Assembly: GCA_014377445.1 (NCBI GenBank)
Contig: JACMPP010000109.1
Coordinates: 1 to 33,907, forward strand
Direction of reading: 5' to 3'
From: Oligoflexus sp.
Lineage (GTDB): Bacteria > Bdellovibrionota_B > Oligoflexia > Oligoflexales > Oligoflexaceae
DNA: 33,907 nucleotides
Positions 31,923 to 33,907 of this stretch are shown here, one piece after another. The position numbers and the translations under genes are program-made. The notes under the pieces are model-generated. The model was not told the origin of the DNA. It saw only the letters and a list, made by a program, of their open reading frames with translations, and did not search any database. Numbering within the stretch: the stretch's first letter is position 1; each line of letters starts with the position of its first letter.

Positions 31923-33907
31923 TCAACTTTCGATTTGCAGCTCAGGTTTACGGCTCAGGATGCGGAGCGTAGCCAGCAGTCCGGTCGCAAGACAAAGGGC
32001 GACGAGTCCTGCAGTCAATCCTAGGGGCAAAGCAAGTTGTGCATGCCAAACACCTTTAAACAGAACCTTCGCGATCACAAAGCTGGTGACGACGCCGATA
32101 CCCGCCCCGAGTAACCCCGCCAGGCCGGAAACGGTTATGAACTCGATCGCAGTGGCCTTTAACAGCATTGGGAATTCTGCGCCTAAAATCTTCAGGAGAT
32201 TGTGATCCCAGCGTCGTGCGAGGGCTTGATGCTGCGCAATCGAATAAATGACCAACATACCTGTCGCCGTGGTGAGATAGGCCATCACATTGAGGATGAG
32301 GGTCATCTGTTGAACGATGCCACTGATCTTGGCTATGAGCGCCGTTACGTCGATGATGGAAATGTTTGGGAAGGCTTTGACGATATCCTGTTGAACCTTG
32401 ACCTTTTTCTCCAGGGGAAGTTCGGGGATATTTATCAAGAAAGTTTTGGGGGCATCATCGATGACTCCTGGTTGGAGAAGGATGAAGAAGTTCGGTTCGA
32501 AGGTATTCCACTTCACCTGCCTGAGACTCGTGATCACGGCTTCAATCTCGAGACCCTGCACATCAAATTTGATGCGGTCTCCGAGTTTGAGCTTGAGGCG
32601 GCTGGCATAGTTTGATTCGATAGACACTTCGCCAAGACCTTTACCCGAGAAGGGTTGGGTGAAGAAGGTGCCCGATTCGAGGGTCTCGCCACGAGCCAAC
32701 TGGCTGCGGTAGGAGAGGTTTACGCCTCGGTTGCGGGAACCCTGTTCTCTTTCATTTTCCCTGGTCTCGACGCCTTCCTCTTCCCTTGCGAACTTCTCGC
32801 CATTGGTCTGCGTGAGGCGGGCTGTGATCATCGGCGAGGTGGTTTGAGCCTCAGCGTTAAGTGATTTCAGGAGAACCTGCAGATCGCTGAGTTGATCTTC
32901 CTGGATGTCAAAGAGAAAGAAACTAGGCAGCTTTTGGCCATCAGGATTTTGCAGCTCCCGGAGAAGGCTGCCCTGAAGCTGCGGGATAAGGTTGATCAAG
33001 CTACTGCCAAGGCCTATGGCAATAAACGCACTGATGGTCGAAGCCGGATGAGATCTCAGAAAGAGTGAGCCGATGCGCAGCGGTAAGAAACGGCTTCTTC
33101 GAAAACGTCGCGTGAGACCAAGAAAGGCCCAGCCGATAAGCGCAAAAATCAGCAGAATGAAAAAGGCCAGGAAGAAGAAGAGGCTACCGACGCGAAGGGA
33201 ATGCGCCTGCCAGATGGAAAGCCCATAAAAACCGATCATGACGGGTAGGTAAGCGATCCAATCGCGAGCCTTGACGCTTTCGATATCGGTGTTCTGCTCA
33301 TGAAAGAGAAGAGCGGGCTTGAGATGGCGTAATCGTTGAAGGATGGGGAGACAGATCAGAATGGATCCGAGGCCCCCGATCGCTATGGCAATGGTCACCG
33401 TTTGCCAGGGAAGATAGGCGCTAAGAGGGACCGGAGAGAATTCTTTGACCAATTCGAGAAGCAGAGGAATCATGCCCATCGCGAAAAGCGAGGATATTAT
33501 CGCACTGATGATCCCAAGGAAGCAGACTTGCATAAGGTAGAGGAGCAGAGCACGATTGTGCGTCAAGCCAAGGCTTGTGAGCACCGCGAGTGAAGAACTG
33601 CGGCGATCAAAATAATCTCGATAGAGATAGGCCGAGCCGATGCCAGCCAGAGAGAGTGCGACGAGCGCGACCAGACCCAGATAATCGGAAAGGTAGGCGA
33701 GCATGCGACCATTATCCTGACCGGACTCCTCATAGCTTTTGACTCGAATGGAAGGGTCCGGCAGTCCTGCTTTAAGACGTTTGAGTTGATCCTGAGCGGA
33801 TACTCCTTTAGGCAATTGATAGAGGATCGTGTGTGTCGCTGTGTTGCCTTTTGTCATGAGACCGGTGGCGTCGAGCCATTGGGAATTCATGTAAACGCGA
33901 GGGGCCA
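31923..33907 (-). CDS. FtsX/YbbP-type ABC permease, C-terminal part (runs off the right edge)
   Basis: The frame stays open from the stop at 31923 through the right edge: beyond the internal Met at 33890 it continues APRVYM, the normal lead-in to 'LDATGL' in this family, so the true start is outside. The visible 660 residues hold about nine membrane helices: an FtsX core (LGLVALVALSLAGIGSAYLY, then helices near 120-200), two further helices, a large periplasmic loop (about 310-500), and a second FtsX core (ILNVMAYLTTATGMLVIYSI and the last two helices). The duplicated-FtsX layout with over 650 residues matches YbbP/COG3127 permeases, which pair with a LolD-like ATPase (YbbA) and are linked to exporting or extracting molecules at the outer leaflet. 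The ATPase gene is not in the window. It converges on ctaA. Confidence 0.88.
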   Translation of the reverse strand, partial: APRVYMNSQWLDATGLMTKGNTATHTILYQLPKGVSAQDQLKRLKAGLPDPSIRVKSYEESGQDNGRMLAYLSDYLGLVALVALSLAGIGSAYLYRDYFDRRSSSLAVLTSLGLTHNRALLLYLMQVCFLGIISAIISSLFAMGMIPLLLELVKEFSPVPLSAYLPWQTVTIAIAIGGLGSILICLPILQRLRHLKPALLFHEQNTDIESVKARDWIAYLPVMIGFYGLSIWQAHSLRVGSLFFFLAFFILLIFALIGWAFLGLTRRFRRSRFLPLRIGSLFLRSHPASTISAFIAIGLGSSLINLIPQLQGSLLRELQNPDGQKLPSFFLFDIQEDQLSDLQVLLKSLNAEAQTTSPMITARLTQTNGEKFAREEEGVETRENEREQGSRNRGVNLSYRSQLARGETLESGTFFTQPFSGKGLGEVSIESNYASRLKLKLGDRIKFDVQGLEIEAVITSLRQVKWNTFEPNFFILLQPGVIDDAPKTFLINIPELPLEKKVKVQQDIVKAFPNISIIDVTALIAKISGIVQQMTLILNVMAYLTTATGMLVIYSIAQHQALARRWDHNLLKILGAEFPMLLKATAIEFITVSGLAGLLGAGIGVVTSFVIAKVLFKGVWHAQLALPLGLTAGLVALCLATGLLATLRILSRKPELQIES

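Noticed and set aside
1..33907. CRISPR array, tRNA or rRNA genes
   Set aside because: No regularly spaced direct repeats, cloverleaf-like sequences or rRNA motifs were noticed; a dedicated tRNA/ncRNA scan was not possible here.

Overview
The window is a bacterial chromosome segment from a Gram-negative organism. Base composition looks near 50% GC, and there are lipoproteins, signal peptides and a LapA-type inner-membrane protein. The mix of sensory proteins carrying inactive receiver domains, a GYF-PilZ protein, and a haem A synthase of the COX15 type suggests a Bdellovibrionota (Oligoflexia-like) or related delta-proteobacterial lineage. That placement is an inference from gene style; no rRNA or other phylogenetic anchor is present.

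Region 1 (1-1260) is a gene-poor, decayed edge. It holds the tail of a possible ribbon-helix-helix protein, a 5'-truncated alpha/beta-hydrolase remnant, and short open frames of unknown origin.

Region 2 (about 1.27-13.75 kb) is the centrepiece: a tightly packed minus-strand chemosensory operon. In transcription order it reads cheW, cheR with TPRs, cheW, a transmembrane receptor (MCP), cheA with a receiver, cheB, and a very large hybrid histidine kinase. The first six genes match the parts list of a Wsp-type 'alternative cellular function' array. The usual diguanylate-cyclase output gene is absent, and the multi-receiver hybrid kinase sits in its place. Plus- and minus-strand receiver proteins flank the operon. 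One has a receiver whose acceptor Asp is Asn, next to an intact receiver. Another has a receiver whose acceptor Asp is Ala, fused to an intact Hpt domain. The hybrid kinase's own Hpt domain has Arg at the His position. The inactive and active domains therefore look complementary, as if the relay were split between proteins.

Region 3 (13.9-17.4 kb) holds a histidine-kinase relic, a small exported helical protein with a clear terminator, and a plus-strand pair (a GYF-PilZ protein and a long all-helical protein of unknown function) with its own terminator. An ISNCY-type transposase relic follows.

Region 4 (17.6-19.7 kb) carries a lipoprotein-like GH16 beta-glucanase with an N-terminal fascin-like domain. 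It lies between the ISNCY relic and an ISL3-type transposase tail, with another degraded coding fragment nearby, and so looks like a small acquired cargo region.

Region 5 (19.7-25.2 kb) is a minus-strand housekeeping and envelope block: rpsA (ribosomal protein S1), a strong hairpin terminator and a long imperfect palindrome, then lapA-like, rsmB, an exported PLD-like protein and a lipoprotein, in operon-like spacing.

Region 6 (25.3-33.9 kb) contains a DUF3108 exported protein, a CbpA-type J protein, a pilin-like membrane protein, a membrane-anchored CheA-like kinase with degenerate C-terminal ATPase-like and receiver-like domains, haem A synthase with a terminator, and the C-terminal part of a large FtsX/YbbP-type permease that runs off the right edge.

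No tRNA, rRNA or CRISPR array was seen.
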